Assembly (NCBI RefSeq): GCF_042186555.1
Contig: NC_133328.1
Location: forward strand, 613,906,768-613,970,767
Source: Aquarana catesbeiana
Lineage: Eukaryota; Chordata; Amphibia; Anura; Ranidae
Direction of reading: 5' to 3'
Length of the DNA: 64,000 nucleotides
Position numbers and translations under genes: made by a program. Below, piece by piece: positions 20,877 to 31,810 of the stretch. Every line of letters begins with the position of its first letter. Positions within the stretch are counted from its first letter, which is position 1. The notes under the pieces were generated by a model. It did no database searches. It was not told where the DNA came from and was given only the letters and a program-made list of their open reading frames with translations.

Positions 20877-21140
20877 CGCTTACACACGAGTGGACTTTAC
20901 AGCAGACTTTGTCCGGTGGACTTTTCAACGGACTTTACGACGGACTTTACGAATGAACGGACTTGCCTACACATGATCAACCAAAGTCCGACGGATTCGT
21001 ACGTAATGACGTACGACCGGACTAAAACAAGGAAGTTCATAGCCACTAGCCAATAGCTGCCCTAGCGTCGGTTTTTGGCCCTCGGATTAGCATACAGACG
21101 AGCGGACTTTTCGACCGGACTCGAGTCCGTCGGACAGATT
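20877..21140. mobile_element. palindromic MITE, CGGACTTT words
   Basis: It holds CGCTTACACACGAGTGGACT at the left and several GGACTTTACGACGGACTTT words, then inverted AAAGTCCGACGG and GAGTCCGTCGGAC to the right. The style (ACACGA near the end) resembles the Harbinger-like elements at 46108-46525 and 62383-62813. The right boundary is unclear. Confidence 0.5.
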
Positions 21141-21209
21141 TGAAACATGTAAGTAAGTAGATCATCTGCAAGTATACAGGAATGCCTGCTGATTCTGATA
21201 GATATCCAG

Positions 21210-21684
21210 CAGTGGTGGCTGGTGGTATATTTTTTATATATTTTTTTGGTGGGAGCAGGTCGGTCAGGTCGGTCAGTCGGGTCACAGGCACCCCCCGGTT
21301 GGTCGGTCGGTCACCAGCCCCGCATCTACCACCTCCTCCTGGTGCTTCATGGCGGCTTCCCCTGCATCTCCTCCCTCCTCCTACTCAGCGGCCAATAGGA
21401 TCGCTTCTCCTCTCAGCCAATCGGGTGACAGGTGACATGCTTCCTGATTGGCTGGAAGGAGAATCAGGAAGACAATAGTGAATTTTAATTCGCTATTGTC
21501 ACACAATCAGGTGAGCTTGGGGCGCAGAGCCCATCTTTTTTGAAACCTATTAGAGCCTCAGGCTGCTAAAAAAAAAAATTGGAATCCATGCGTCTGGCGT
21601 CCCGCATGTAGATTAGGGGGCCAGGTGCATGGATTGGGGGGGGGGGGGTGGGGGGTGCCCCTGCGTCCTGCATTACAGGCACTG
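21210..21684. mobile_element. 475-bp non-autonomous hAT element
   Basis: It starts CAGTGGTGGCTGGTGG and ends CACTG. 8-bp flanks ATATCCAG (21202-21209) and TTATCCAG (21685-21692) differ at one position. It has the same layout as 10274-10751: GC-rich left half, CCAATAGGATCGC, and CACACAATCAGGTGAGCTTG near the middle. Confidence 0.8.
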
Positions 21685-21959
21685 TTATCCAGTAACTTTG
21701 AAACTTACTGTGTACTGAACAGAAGTCTGAAACAATGGTATCCTCTTTCCTAGCTGATTTCTTTGAACTACAAAACACCTCCTCTCCATGAAGTGATGAT
21801 GTTTTGTGGTCCAGATCAGCACAGCAGCCTGGGGGGGGGGCAATGCTGCACCTCCATATTCCCGGTACTCTGTCTTCCCGGTCAAGTGACTGTGGGCATT
21901 AGTAAAAATGGAGGATTGAGGACATCTTGTGGCAGGCTAAGAAACATCAATAGTATTCA

Positions 21960-22282
21960 ACTCTTGGAGGGGATGATAAGGGACTATATACAGGATTTTA
22001 GTAATGAGAACGGTATCATTAGCAGTAATCAGCATGGATTCATGAAGAATCGTTCTTGCCAAACCAATCTATTAACCTTCTATGAGGAGGAGAGTTGCCA
22101 TCTAGATAAAGGAAGGCCCGTAGACGTGGTGTATCTGGATTTTGCAAAAGCATTCGATACAGTTCCCCATAAACGCTTACTGTACAAAATAAGGTCCGTT
22201 GGCATGGACCATAGGGTGAGTACATGGATTGAAAACTAGCTACAAGGGCGAGTTCAGAGGGTGGTGATAAATGGGGAGTCTG
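21960..22282 (+). pseudogene. CR1-like LINE reverse transcriptase palm fragment
   Basis: The plus-strand translation has IISSNQHGFMKNRSCQTNLL and motif A VVYLDFAKAFDTVPHKRLL, followed by VSTWIEN, a stop, and QGRVQRVVINGESG. These are RT domains 3-4 of CR1/L2-type LINEs. The YADD motif is not reached: at about 22283 the sequence switches to an L2-type 3' fragment, so this is a junction of two broken LINEs. It probably comes from the same family as 17515-18198. Confidence 0.85.
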
Positions 22283-22283
22283 G

Positions 22284-23245
22284 ATGTCGCACCATTTCCT
22301 AAAACTTAATCTATCCAAAACCAAACTTATCATTTTTCCTCCCCCACATACCCCTTCCCCTGATCTCTATTTCAAAATCGATGGCACAACTATCAGCCCA
22401 TCCCCAAATGCCAAGGTCCTAGGAGTAGTCCTGGACTCTGAACTCTCCTTTAAGCCCCACGTCCAGTGACTGTCCAAATCTTGCCACCTCAACCTCCGCA
22501 ACATCTCAAAAATACGCCCCTTTCTAACCAATGACACAACAGAGCTCTTAATTCACTCGCTGGTCATCTCTCACCTCGATCACTTCAACTCCCTGCTCAT
22601 TGGCTTACCTCTACATACTCTATCCCCCCTTCAGTCTATTATGAATGCTGCTGCCAGACTCATCCACCTAACCAACCGCTCCGTGTCTGCTACTCCTCTC
22701 TGCCAATCCCTCCACTGGCTTCCGCTCACCCAACTAATTCAATTCAAGATACTAACAACTACCTAAAAAGCCATCCACAACTCTGCCCCCAACTACATCA
22801 CTGACCTAGTCTCAAAATACCAACCTAATCGTTCTCTTAGTTCTCCTCAAGACCTCCTGCTCCCTAACTCCCTTATCACCTCCTTCCATGCTCGCCTCTA
22901 GGACTTTTCCAGAGCCTCTCCAAGCCTATGGAACACCTTACCCCAATCTGTCTGACTATCTCCTACTCTATTAGCTTTTAGACGATCCCTGAAAACCCTC
23001 CTCTTCAGAGAAGTCTATCCTACCCACACCTAACAACTGTATTTTAATTTTGTCCATCTGATCATCCCCCACAGCTACTACCCTTTGTTCCACTTGACCC
23101 TCCCTTCTAGATTGTAAGCTCTAATGAGAAGGGCCCTCTGATCCCTCCTGTATTGATTTGTATTGTAAATGTTTTCCCTGATGTTGTAAAGAGCTGCGCA
23201 AACTGTTAGCGCTATATAAATCCTGTATAATAATAATAATATATA
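22284..23245 (+). pseudogene. L2-type LINE 3' half with (AAT)n tail
   Basis: The plus strand reads LNLSKTKLIIFPPP, VLGVVLDSELSFKPHVQ, LLIHSLVISHLDHFNSLLIG, NAAARLIHLTNRS, LHWLPLTQLIQFKILT and FRRSLKTLLFREVYPT, the thumb and C-terminal region of L2-clade reverse transcriptase. There are several stops. The end is the conserved TGTAAAGAGCTGCGCAAACTG, GCGCTATATAAATCCTG and (TAATAA)n tail. The same tail recurs at 29636-29733, 50100-50200 (diverged) and 50885-50990. Confidence 0.9.
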
Positions 23246-23282
23246 TATAAAATATGGTGAAAGAGTGTTGTGTTATTTGCAG

Positions 23283-23346
23283 GATCACCAGGTAAAAATA
23301 AAGAAAAATAAGAAAACTAAAGTGCAGCCATCAGATCTAAGGATCG
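23283..23346 (+). other. candidate exon-like open segment (64 bp)
   Basis: TTATTTGCAG precedes and GTAAGC follows this 64-bp stretch, which matches splice acceptor and donor consensus. The open frame is DHQVKIKKNKKTKVQPSDLR plus one residue; the other two plus frames have early stops. The encoded peptide is lysine-rich and I do not recognise it. A chance match is quite possible in a repeat-rich region, and no partner exon was found. Confidence 0.2.
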
Positions 23347-23783
23347 GTAAGCTGCAATATATTACATTTTGTGGGTTTGGATACACTTTATGCATTAGGG
23401 AATACCTTGTTATTTATTTTCTGTTGTTCTTGAGAGCTCAGAGCCAGTAAGATATATTGTGTATCCTCTGTCTGGTTCACAGATTATGGTACTTGTCCTG
23501 ATCATACTGTACTCCAGCACTTTCTATACAGTTTTGCAGACACCAGATGCTTCTATGAGACTGTACTAAGAGAGGCGGCTGATGGGTGTGATTGTATGAA
23601 TTCTCTCATCTTTCCTGCTTTGTGTCTGAGCGTCTTCACACTGCTAGTCAGAGAATGACCTCATGTGGTTGTCACCGGTACTTGTTCATCAATTGCAACA
23701 TCCATCCAAGTGTCAATCTCATTTCATTAAACATTCAGAAAATTGATTCTTTGCAATAATTTCTGATGTGAGGTGGGGGGGAC
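23347..23783. other. gene-free stretch, low-repeat
   Basis: No repeat signature or gene is recognised here; it may be unique sequence. Confidence 0.35.
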
Positions 23784-24213
23784 CATAGATGTGCGCAGCC
23801 TATTGCATTAGGGTGTGCACCCCAAAGCTCAAACACACTTGGTTTTCTCTACAGCCTCAGCTGCACGGGACAGTGAATGAATGGGAAGTGATCTGTGTTG
23901 AGTGGCTTCCGGTTCATTCACAAACTGAAGCATAGCAAACACAGTTTACTATGCTTCCGTTATGAATAGACACAGTGAGTGAGTGTGTTCATTTAGAAAA
24001 GGAAGGTGCTGGTAAATTAAATATTTAACAGCCCCTTCCCCCACTCTCCATCCTGAAACATCCTCCGCAGTAGCCGGGGGAGAGGAGGGAAGCTAGCAGC
24101 ACTGAAGGGCAGGGGGGGTGAGGAACCCGGACAGTAGGGGGAATCAGCACCGCACATAGTGATTAGGGTGTGCCGAGGCACACCTGGCACATCCCCTGCG
24201 CAAACCTATGGGG
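23784..24213. mobile_element. palindromic element with CATAG..TGCGCA ends
   Basis: The left end CATAGATGTGCGCAGCC pairs with the right end TGCGCAAACCTATG. ATTAGGGTGTGC occurs inside both ends in inverse sense (about 23807 and 24165). A related copy in opposite orientation is at about 31490-31800. Confidence 0.65.
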
Positions 24214-24590
24214 GGGAGCTATGATTTAAGGGGAGACTCTGATGGGGATCCGGATGTAAGGGGACACTTTGATATAAGGAGGACCCTGATTGGAACCTGA
24301 TTGTAGGGTGAGACTCTGATGGGGAATTTGATGTGAGGGGGGACTCTGATGTAAGGCAAACTCTGTTATAACAGGGACTTTGATGGGGATTCTGATGTAA
24401 AGGTGGATTTTGATGTGGACCAGGGGGCGGCCCGTCCATTAAGGGCGCATTAAGGAAGCCGGTTTTGACACCGGTCACCCGATTGGACCCTAATGTACAG
24501 GGCGTCTCTGATGGGAACACTGATGTAAGGCTGAACTCTGATGGGGAATCTGATGTAAGGGGAGACCCAGAGTCTGGAGGAAGGGTGGAG
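24214..24590. repeat. degenerate tandem repeat, GATGTAAGGGGACTCTGATG
   Basis: About 12 irregular copies of a 20-35-bp unit combine GATGTAAGGGGA, CTCTGAT and GGGGAT. Period and copy boundaries are uneven. Short frames on the minus strand are repeat by-products. Confidence 0.7.
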
Positions 24591-25170
24591 AAGCACAGAA
24601 TCCAAGTTGCATGAGGTCCAGTGTGAAGTTTCCACAGTCTGTGATGATTTAGGGAGTCATGTCATCTGCTGGTGTTGGTCCCACTGTGTTTTATCAAGTC
24701 CAAAGTCAGTGCAGCCCTCTAGCATGAAATTCTAGATCACTTCATGCTTCCCTCTGCTGACCAGCTTTATGGAGATGCTGATTTCATTTTCCAGCAGGAC
24801 TTGGCACCTGTCCACACTGCCAAAAGTACCAATATCTGGTTGAATGATTATGGTATCACTGTGCTTGATTGGCAAGCAAACTCGCCTGACCTAAACCCCA
24901 TGGAGAAACTGTGGGGTATTGTCAAGAGGAAGATGAGAGACACCAGACCCAACAATGCAGACGAGCTGATGGCCGATATCAAAGCAACCTGAGCTTCCAT
25001 AACACCTCAGCGGTGCCACAGGCTGATCACCTCCATGCCACGCCGCATTGATGCAGTAGTTCATGCTAAAGGAGCCCCAACCAAGTATTGAGTGCATACT
25101 TAACTGTACATGGACATACTTTTCAGTAAGCCAACATTTCTGTATTAAAAATCCTTTTTTAATTTAGTCA
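24590..25170 (+). pseudogene. Tc1-like transposase C-terminal half
   Basis: The plus strand is open for 82 codons from 24744, with the second catalytic Asp in FQQDLAPVHTAKST and the catalytic Glu in SPDLNPMEKLWG, then VKRKMRDTRPNNADEL. A stop at 24990 replaces the expected Trp codon (TGA for TGG), after which the frame resumes to RRIDAVVHAKGAPTKY. Upstream (24610-24743) a degenerate VMSSAGVGP piece is the middle of the protein. The first Asp region and both terminal repeats are not visible. It is a different Tc1 family from 19874-20876. Confidence 0.85.
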
Positions 25171-25718
25171 TTAAGTTATGGGATGTAAGCAATTTTTTTA
25201 TTGGCTCACATTTGTGCAATGTGGCCCTGGCATCAGATATACTTTTCATGTTTTATACATGTATGTTAAATTGAAACTTCAACCCCTGTCCTCGTGCCCC
25301 CCCAATGGCATGGGCACAGATATGCTGAAGAGCTATGCCCCGCCGTGGAGTCCCGGCATATCTGTACATGCACAGGGTATTTTCTGTGCGCATGCAAAGA
25401 CTAGAAAGTTTTGTCATTTCTGTGCTACCCGTCTTTGTGCATGCGTGGCGAAAAAAGAAAGCTGCACATGCACAGAACTTTTGGGACCTGAAGCCCTGTA
25501 GCACATATGCACACGCTCAGAATCTGGGAGAGGGGAGACCCTCTGTGCATGTGCTGACCAATCAGAATCACTGTAGTCCATCCCAGAAGAGTTGTACAGA
25601 AAAAAGGGAGATAAGCAGGGATTTGAAATCTCCAGACCTCTGGATTGGCTGTGTGGGCACTGACTGCTCAGCATCTCAGGAGGTAAGTACAGCAGGGACC
25701 ATGAGGTGGGGAGGGTGT
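25171..25718. other. gene-free stretch
   Basis: Several overlapping frames on both strands (25178-25820) lack family similarity. Repeated GCACATGCACAG / CATGCGCAC words suggest an internal portion of a palindromic MITE. Confidence 0.4.
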
Positions 25719-25726
25719 CCAATGAT

Positions 25727-25873
25727 CAGTGCCGGTGCAAGGCCATCCAGTGCCCAGGGCAAAGATGCCAACCCCCCCCCCCTTTCCCTTAGGGTCAGGG
25801 CGCCCACATCCCTGCAATAAACCATTGCACCCAGGGCAGCCGTCCCTCCTGCCCGCCCCTTGTCTCGGCCCTG
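25727..25873. mobile_element. 147-bp non-autonomous hAT element
   Basis: It starts CAGTGCCGGTGCAAGGCC and ends TGTCTCGGCCCTG, with the perfect 8-bp duplication CCAATGAT (25719-25726 and 25874-25881). Fragments of the family occur at 10818-10975, 18424-18450 and 39185-39250. Confidence 0.92.
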
Positions 25874-25922
25874 CCAATGATAGTTCACCTTTGCATTTTT
25901 TCTGTAAAGGTGAACTAACACT

Positions 25923-26720
25923 TTAAAGTGTCACTAAACCCAGTAAACTGTGTATTACATGCTGTTCATATTCACTCAGTCATTATGAGATTCATTTTCT
26001 GTATTTTGCAAAAAACCTGGTTGATCCTGCTGCTCTCTATCTCCGCCTTCTGTACATGTTCCAAATCCAGCTAGGGATTTTGCAGCTGTGGTGGCAACTC
26101 TGCACAAGCTCAGTTTTCAGTGAGTTTCTATGCTAAGTATTTCCTCCCTATCACATCTGAGCAGCCCATGTGACTATAGAGTCACACATGTGGGTGTATA
26201 CGCAGTGGTAAATGACAGCCCACTCCCTCCCTCCTCCTCCATGTCCACTAACCAGCTAAACACAATAGGGGTGGGTTATTACATGTAGATTAATGGAGGC
26301 TTCACCTCCTTCTTATTCTAAGACACAGGCTAGAGGGGTGTGACACAGCCTGCGACTGGCATAAATCCACCAGCACCATTTCCACAAAATAATAAAGATT
26401 TGATTTCAAACATATATTTGTATGCCAATTTAAAACAGTTTATTGATATTAACTATTTATTTTTACTCTGTCTACTCTGTAGACTGTTTTTTTTATTTTT
26501 TATACTGAACATGTGACCAGCAGTAGAGGACTAGAAGATCCTCCTGCTTATGTTTCCCTGCAGACAGGCTGGAAGAGATCTGGGTCATGTGACAGCTGTA
26601 TACAGATTAGGAAAAAGGTACTTAGACTTTTTTTAATAAAATAATTACAGTGCAGTCATCTACATACAGAAATAGAAGGAACAATGTCAATTAAACAGTG
26701 TGGGTTTAGTATCACTTTAA
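25923..26720. mobile_element. 798-bp TTAA-type MITE
   Basis: The ends TTAAAGTGTCACTAAACCC and GGGTTTAGTATCACTTTAA are inverted. The inner parts (CAGTAAACTGTG versus AAACAGTGT) are also inverted. The TTAA at each end may be the target duplication, as in piggyBac or Kolobok elements. Confidence 0.8.
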
Positions 26721-27474
26721 GTATAATTTGCTGAGGGGTCAGGGGCAACAATTTGTAACATGGGTCAAATGTTTGCACATGCACCTGACAGAGGTACAGA
26801 CTAGATATAACAGATGTATGTTATGGGCAAAGAATGAAAAATCTGGCTCTCCCAGAATCAACTAAGGTCAAGAAGATCTTCAGGCCTACTTTAATATTTA
26901 CGTACTCTGACCATGTTTGACAACTGTGTTGGGAATTGTACTTCCCCTCTCTATTCTTAGCGATTTAAATAGATCTCCTCACTCTCTGACCTTCAGTTAG
27001 GAAGTGACGAAGCAGGCCAACCCAAGTTCCTGGACATCAAAGCATAGAGGTGAAATAGTGAGGATTCCAAAGGACCCCCGTACCATTTTATTCCCATGCT
27101 CTCATGTCTAGGGTCATGGGCTGCCCTTGCTTGCTCGTTTCCTACCAAAGGTCAAAGATTGAGGAAGCCACATTTGAATACCCCATATGAATGACTGAAA
27201 GTGGAGAGGCAAAATAAGGAATACGATTCCCCACCCTGTTCTTACGTCATCTGTCCAATAAGGGAGATGTGCTTATTCAGTGGCACAACTAAAACATGAC
27301 TGTGTATGTACCTGAATGTGACCAGGTATCAGCCTCTTGCAATCCCTGTACAGCAGAGCTGGAGTGTGAGAGGAAGAAGTAACAAACAGAACCAATCACT
27401 TTATGTTCTGAAAAGAAGCATGCTCATAGGAAGAGAGTGCAAAATGACAGAATGATGAGCTCATCACTCTGTCA
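26721..27474. other. gene-free stretch, low-repeat
   Basis: No gene or repeat signature is recognised in about 750 bp. Confidence 0.35.
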
Positions 27475-28012
27475 CTTCTCCTTTCACTGTGCAGTCACAG
27501 GCTGTGGGTGGGTCCAGGATGACCTCATTGTGCTGCTTCTCTCTCCACTGTCCAGTCAGAGGCTGTGGCTGGGTCCAGGATGACCTCAATGTGCTGCTTC
27601 TCTTTTGACTGTCCAGTCACAGAATGTGTGTGGGCCCCGGATGACCTTACTGTGCTGCTTCTCCTTTCACTGTCCAGTCACAGGCTGTGGGTGGGTCCAG
27701 GATGACCTCAATGTGCTGCTTAATCTTTCAGTGTCCAGTCAGAGGCTCTCCTGGGTCCAGGATGACCTCAATGTGTTACTTCTCCTTTCACTGTCCAGTC
27801 ACAGACTGTGGATGGGTCCAGGATGACCTCAATGTACTGCTTCTCCTTTCACTGTCCAGTCAGAGGCTGTGGGTGGGTCCAGGATGACCTCATTGTGCTG
27901 CTTCTCCCTTCACTGTCCAGTCACAGACTGTGGGCAGATCCAGGATGACCTCACTGTGCTTCTCTTTTCGCTGTCTAGTCACAGACTGTGGGCAGGTCCA
28001 GGTTGACCTGGG
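27475..28012. repeat. 61-bp minisatellite, about 9 copies
   Basis: The unit contains TTTCACTGTCCAGTCACAGG, CTGTGGGTGGGTCCAGGATG and ACCTCAATGTGCTGCTTCTC. The spacing of GGTCCAGGATG alternates between 60 and 61 bp. The last two copies are more diverged. Short frames in it are not genes. Confidence 0.92.
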
Positions 28013-28545
28013 CTCAGAGGGAGTGGGTTGAATGATGCTTGCCAACAGACTGAGAACATCTAGTGGGAAATATGTACTGAATGGAATATGTTTTCTGCTC
28101 AGAAAGGCAGTACTTGTGCAGTGGTACACTTTGCTTTTTTTACTTTTGTTTAAACACGTTTTAAGAAATTAGTACAGCCTTGAATTTTACTCGTTCTGGG
28201 AGTGGTGATTATCTTTTGGAAATGTGTTGTCATTAGCTGGGCACAAATAGGGCAGGGATTTCTTATTACAGAAACAGCGCTTTGCACCCGTCTCCCAATT
28301 GTTCTTCTGCGTTGTCACCCTGTCACAAGCTTTCCCAATAGACACTACAAGTGGTTATCCAAAGTGAAGAGAAGTTCAGGTGGTCACATCCTTTTTCGAT
28401 TGACAACTGTAAAATGTTGTAAAATTCTGTATATTGTGTCCCAATGACAATGGTCACCAAGACAGCAATCAAAACCTAACAGAAGTTCTAAGCCTTTCCC
28501 GTTTTATCCAAAACTAAGAAAAAGTTTTGGCTTTAGATACATTTT
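28013..28545. other. gene-free stretch
   Basis: No gene is supported. Sequence near 28190-28540 is moderately A/T-rich and ends at a GGCTAAAGG that leads into a Tc1 fragment. Confidence 0.35.
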
Positions 28546-28547
28546 AA

Positions 28548-28795
28548 GGCTAAAGGTTTGTGGACTGCTGACCATCACACCTATATGAGCTTACTGGAGA
28601 TGCCAATACAAAATCATGACCATTAATATGAAGCTGGCCCTCCTTTGCGGTTATAACAGCCTTAATTTTTCTGGGAAGGTTTCCCACAGGATGTTTTGAG
28701 TGTGTCTGGGGGAATTTGTTCCTATTTAGCCAATTAGAACATTGCAAGGTCAGGTTGAATGAGAAGGCCCGAGGCACATTTGGCATTGCAGTCAG
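28548..28795 (-). pseudogene. Tc1-like transposase C-terminal scrap
   Basis: The minus strand reads NLTLQCSNWLNRN, VGNLPRKIKAVITAKEGQ, the conserved end of a Tc1 transposase (in the family: NALLDEW and SLPRRVEAVIAAKGG). The outer part, GGTTTGTGGACTGCTGACCA, is the sub-terminal region of the element. The same family recurs at 30090-30680. Confidence 0.8.
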
Positions 28796-29330
28796 GGTCA
28801 GCCCCAGCATAAGGCGGATTAGGCAGCCACCTTAGGGTGCCAGGATAGGGGGTGGGGGGCAGTAAAATCTGAATCCCCAGCCACTTGTCAGGGATTCAAA
28901 TTTTTAACAGTGCCACAAATATGTTTTTGTATATAGTCCCCACCACATTAATGGCCAGGAGTGTGTGGAAGCGATACAAGCGGCTTTGAAGCCGCCTGTT
29001 ACTTCCCCAACCACTGCTGCGATGTGACCCCCCCTTGCCATGTTTACTGGCCTCCGCTGTCCCACCTGTGAGCCTGGTGCTAGAATTGCAGGTGTTGCTG
29101 GGAAGGCTAGCGGGTGCTCAACGGACCTCCATCTGCTCAGCCTCCCTCCTGTACACAGACCAGGAAGTGACGTGTATGACATCATGGATGTGTGACGTGA
29201 CGTGTATGACATCGTCATCGTGTATGACCAGAGCTCCAGGATCAGTGCTGAGGGAAGCAGCTGATGGAACACGGTTTGGGTTGCAATAGCTGCAGTGGAG
29301 TAGAGAGAAGACATCTAGGGTCTAATAGAC
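28796..29330. other. gene-free stretch
   Basis: No gene is supported. A short direct repeat GTGTATGACATC occurs twice at 29169-29215. The minus frame of 136 codons (29314-28904) shows no family resemblance. Confidence 0.35.
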
Positions 29331-30060
29331 CCCAGGTGTTTCCATAAAGAGAACCTGTCACCTATATGCTATCACATAGGCTATTGGTCCCCTATATGAT
29401 AGCAATAAAATGTATATAAAAAAAGTACATAAAAAAACAAAAATATTTTTTGGGCATAAAAAAAGACACATACAATTATTTTTTAAAAACTTTAGAGCCC
29501 CCCTCCCCCACACACACCTACAAAAACACATGCCTTGGGGTGCCTACGTACGAAAATGGCATTTACCATACACATGTTGTATATCAGCATGCATATTGGT
29601 CCCCTATATGGTAGCAATAAAAGTTATGCTCTGATTCCTCCTGTTTTGATTTGTATTGTAACTGTACTGTCTTGCACCCATAATGTAAAGCGCTGCAAAA
29701 ACTGTTACCGCTATATAAATCCTGAATAATAATAATGTAAGAAAAAAAGAAAAAAAAATCATTTTGAGCATAAAAAAAGATAAATTTTTTTTCCCAAAAA
29801 TTGTAAAAATGCTTCGAGGTGCCTAGAAACGAAAACAGCGTTTGCCATACACATGTTTTATATCAGCGCACAACACCAGAGCAATAATTTTAGCACCTGT
29901 GCTCCTGCATAACTCTGAAGACCTGTAGGGGCTTTTAAAGCATTGGAGGTGAGCACAATTTTAAGGTTTGACATGGGTATCTATTTATTCAGGACAACCT
30001 CATCTTTTATATTTTACCAAAATATTAGGTAATTAATTGCATTTATGTGCCTAGAAATTG
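29331..30060. repeat. dispersed repeat interrupted by an L2 tail
   Basis: ACCATACACATGTTGTATATCAGC (29567) and GCCATACACATGTTTTATATCAGC (29850) are two related parts flanking the L2 tail. The segment 29850-30050 (GAGCAATAATTTTAGC, GACATGGGTATC) resembles 41320-41510 in the TTAA-type element there, so this is probably a decayed relative. Confidence 0.55.
29636..29733 (+). mobile_element. L2-type LINE 3' tail
   Basis: TTTTGATTTGTATTGTAACT, then TAATGTAAAGCGCTGCAAAA, CGCTATATAAATCCTG and (AATAAT)n. This is the same 3' end as at 23120-23245. Confidence 0.85.
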
Positions 30061-30089
30061 AAATAAAAAATGCACCTTCGCCTGTGTAG

Positions 30090-30680
30090 ACAAAGTCCTT
30101 GCACCGGTCCCGATTGCAATTCATCTCGAAGGTGTTCAGTAGGGTTTAGTAGGACTCTGTGCAGGCCACTCCACTCCAGTTCCTCTAAATCAAGTGTGTT
30201 GGACATCCAATTCCAAAACCATGGTCATTAATATCTTCATTATGTGAGTTGGCCCTACTTTTGGAGCTTTAACAGCCTCCACTCTTCTGGGAAAGCATCC
30301 CACTAGAGTTTGGAGTGTACCTGTGGGAATTTGTGTCCATTCAGTCAAAAGAGCATTTGTGAGGTCTGGTACTGATGATGGATGAGAAGATCTGATTCAC
30401 AACCAGCATTCCAATTCATCCCAAAGGTATTCAGTAGGGTTGAGGTCAGGGCTCCGTGCAGACCACTCAAGTTCCACCAAACTCATAAAACCATGTCTAT
30501 ATGGAGCTGGTTTGTATATAGAGGACAATAATACTGGAACAGAAAATGACAATCACCAAACTGTTACCACCAAGTTGAAATCTCACCATTGTCTAAAATG
30601 TATTTGCATGCTGTAGTGTTAACATTACTCTTCACTGGAGACAAATTGTATATACTTTAAGCTCATTTCTTACAGATGAC
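30090..30680 (-). pseudogene. Tc1-like transposase remnants, two pieces
   Basis: Read on the minus strand, 30450-30190 carries a degenerate SPDLNP region (CCCTGACCTCAACCC), WDELE-like sequence and the conserved C-terminal end. 30180-30090 carries a second copy of the same region (CAGTAGGGTTTAGTAGGACTC), so two fragments abut. Stops and indels are frequent. Same family as 28548-28795. Confidence 0.75.
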
Positions 30681-30757
30681 GAACTTTTACCATTTAATTA
30701 TCTAAGGATATGATAATGTGAAATACATAAGGGCTTTGGAAAAAATCCAACACACGC

Positions 30758-30828
30758 TAATATATATATATATATATATTTTATTATTATTATTTTTTTT
30801 TTTTTTATTTATTTATTTTTTTTTACTG
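30758..30828. repeat. (TA)n and T-rich simple repeat
   Basis: About 20 bp of TA dinucleotides are followed by TTATT and T runs. Confidence 0.9.
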
Positions 30829-30829
30829 A

Positions 30830-31484
30830 TAATTGTTTTGTGCTTTTCCAGGAAAGTTTACAGAACAAAGGGAGTAGTGGGGAGGTTCAAGTGGCAGCTT
30901 AATACAAGATTTATAATGGATATAAACACATCATAATACATCCAAGCCACACCTCTCTCATCAACCCATCAAAGGAAAAGCCTTGTGTGACATAAATGTA
31001 TATTAAAATATAAATTACGTATAAAATGGAGCCCTGTATTGTCACAAACATTTTTGATATATATATTTCAGCTAAAGGAGTACTTACCTTCTCCAATGGA
31101 GTCACTTTCTTGCTGGCTGAAACAGGGGAAAAGTCACCCTGTCACTTCTTCCTTATTAGTGACAGAAGTTCTGATGCATTGTGGTCACTGATGACATGAC
31201 GGCTATTAGGGAACGTGTCATTTGCATCTTGGAACCACCAATGTATTACCGAACTAAAAAGGTGTGAATTACGGAAAAGACTGATGGCCAGGCTCCCCAC
31301 AAATAATACAGAGAAACCCATGTGTCTGTGGGAAGCCCTTGTTATACAGAAAACAGTAAAGACAACTTGGTAAATAATGATCGTTAATTTCAAAGTAACA
31401 GAAACATCATCCTGACCAGCAGATGTGTATCACAAGAATGGCTGACCTACATTACAAACCCTTTGGCAGGTAAATTAGTTAATG
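30830..31484. other. gene-free stretch, low-repeat from 31080
   Basis: No gene is supported. 31080-31440 has balanced composition and no repeat signature seen elsewhere in the window; it may be unique. Confidence 0.4.
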
Positions 31485-31810
31485 AGCATAGGTATGTGCA
31501 CAGGGTGTGCCGGATGAGCCTGGGCACACCCTAATCACCCTGTATGGCGCAGATTCCCCCTGCTGCTTGGGCCCCCCCTGTATCCAGAGGGAGAGGAGAG
31601 GAGGGAAGCCGGGGGAAGTTTCAGGAAGGAGAGTGGGGAAGGGGCCAGTAAATATTTCATTTACAGGCCCCTTCCTTTTCTGAATGAATACAGTGAGTGA
31701 TCTGTACTGATCATGGCCTGTGTCCATTCATAACTGAAGCATAGAAAACTGTGTTTACAACACAGAACGCTTCCCATTCATTCAATGTCCACTGCAGTCC
31801 TCTGTCCCTT
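31485..31810. mobile_element. copy of the 23784 palindromic element, inverted
   Basis: GGGTGTGCCGGATGAGCC, GGCACACCCTAATCACC, GGAAGCCGGGGGAAG and GTTTACAACACAGAACGCTTC match 23830-24180 in reverse complement. The right end is not clear. Confidence 0.65.

Noticed and set aside
24206..24635. Minus frames rich in SPY and PSE words
   Set aside because: They translate the GATGTAAGGGGACTCTGATG tandem repeat.
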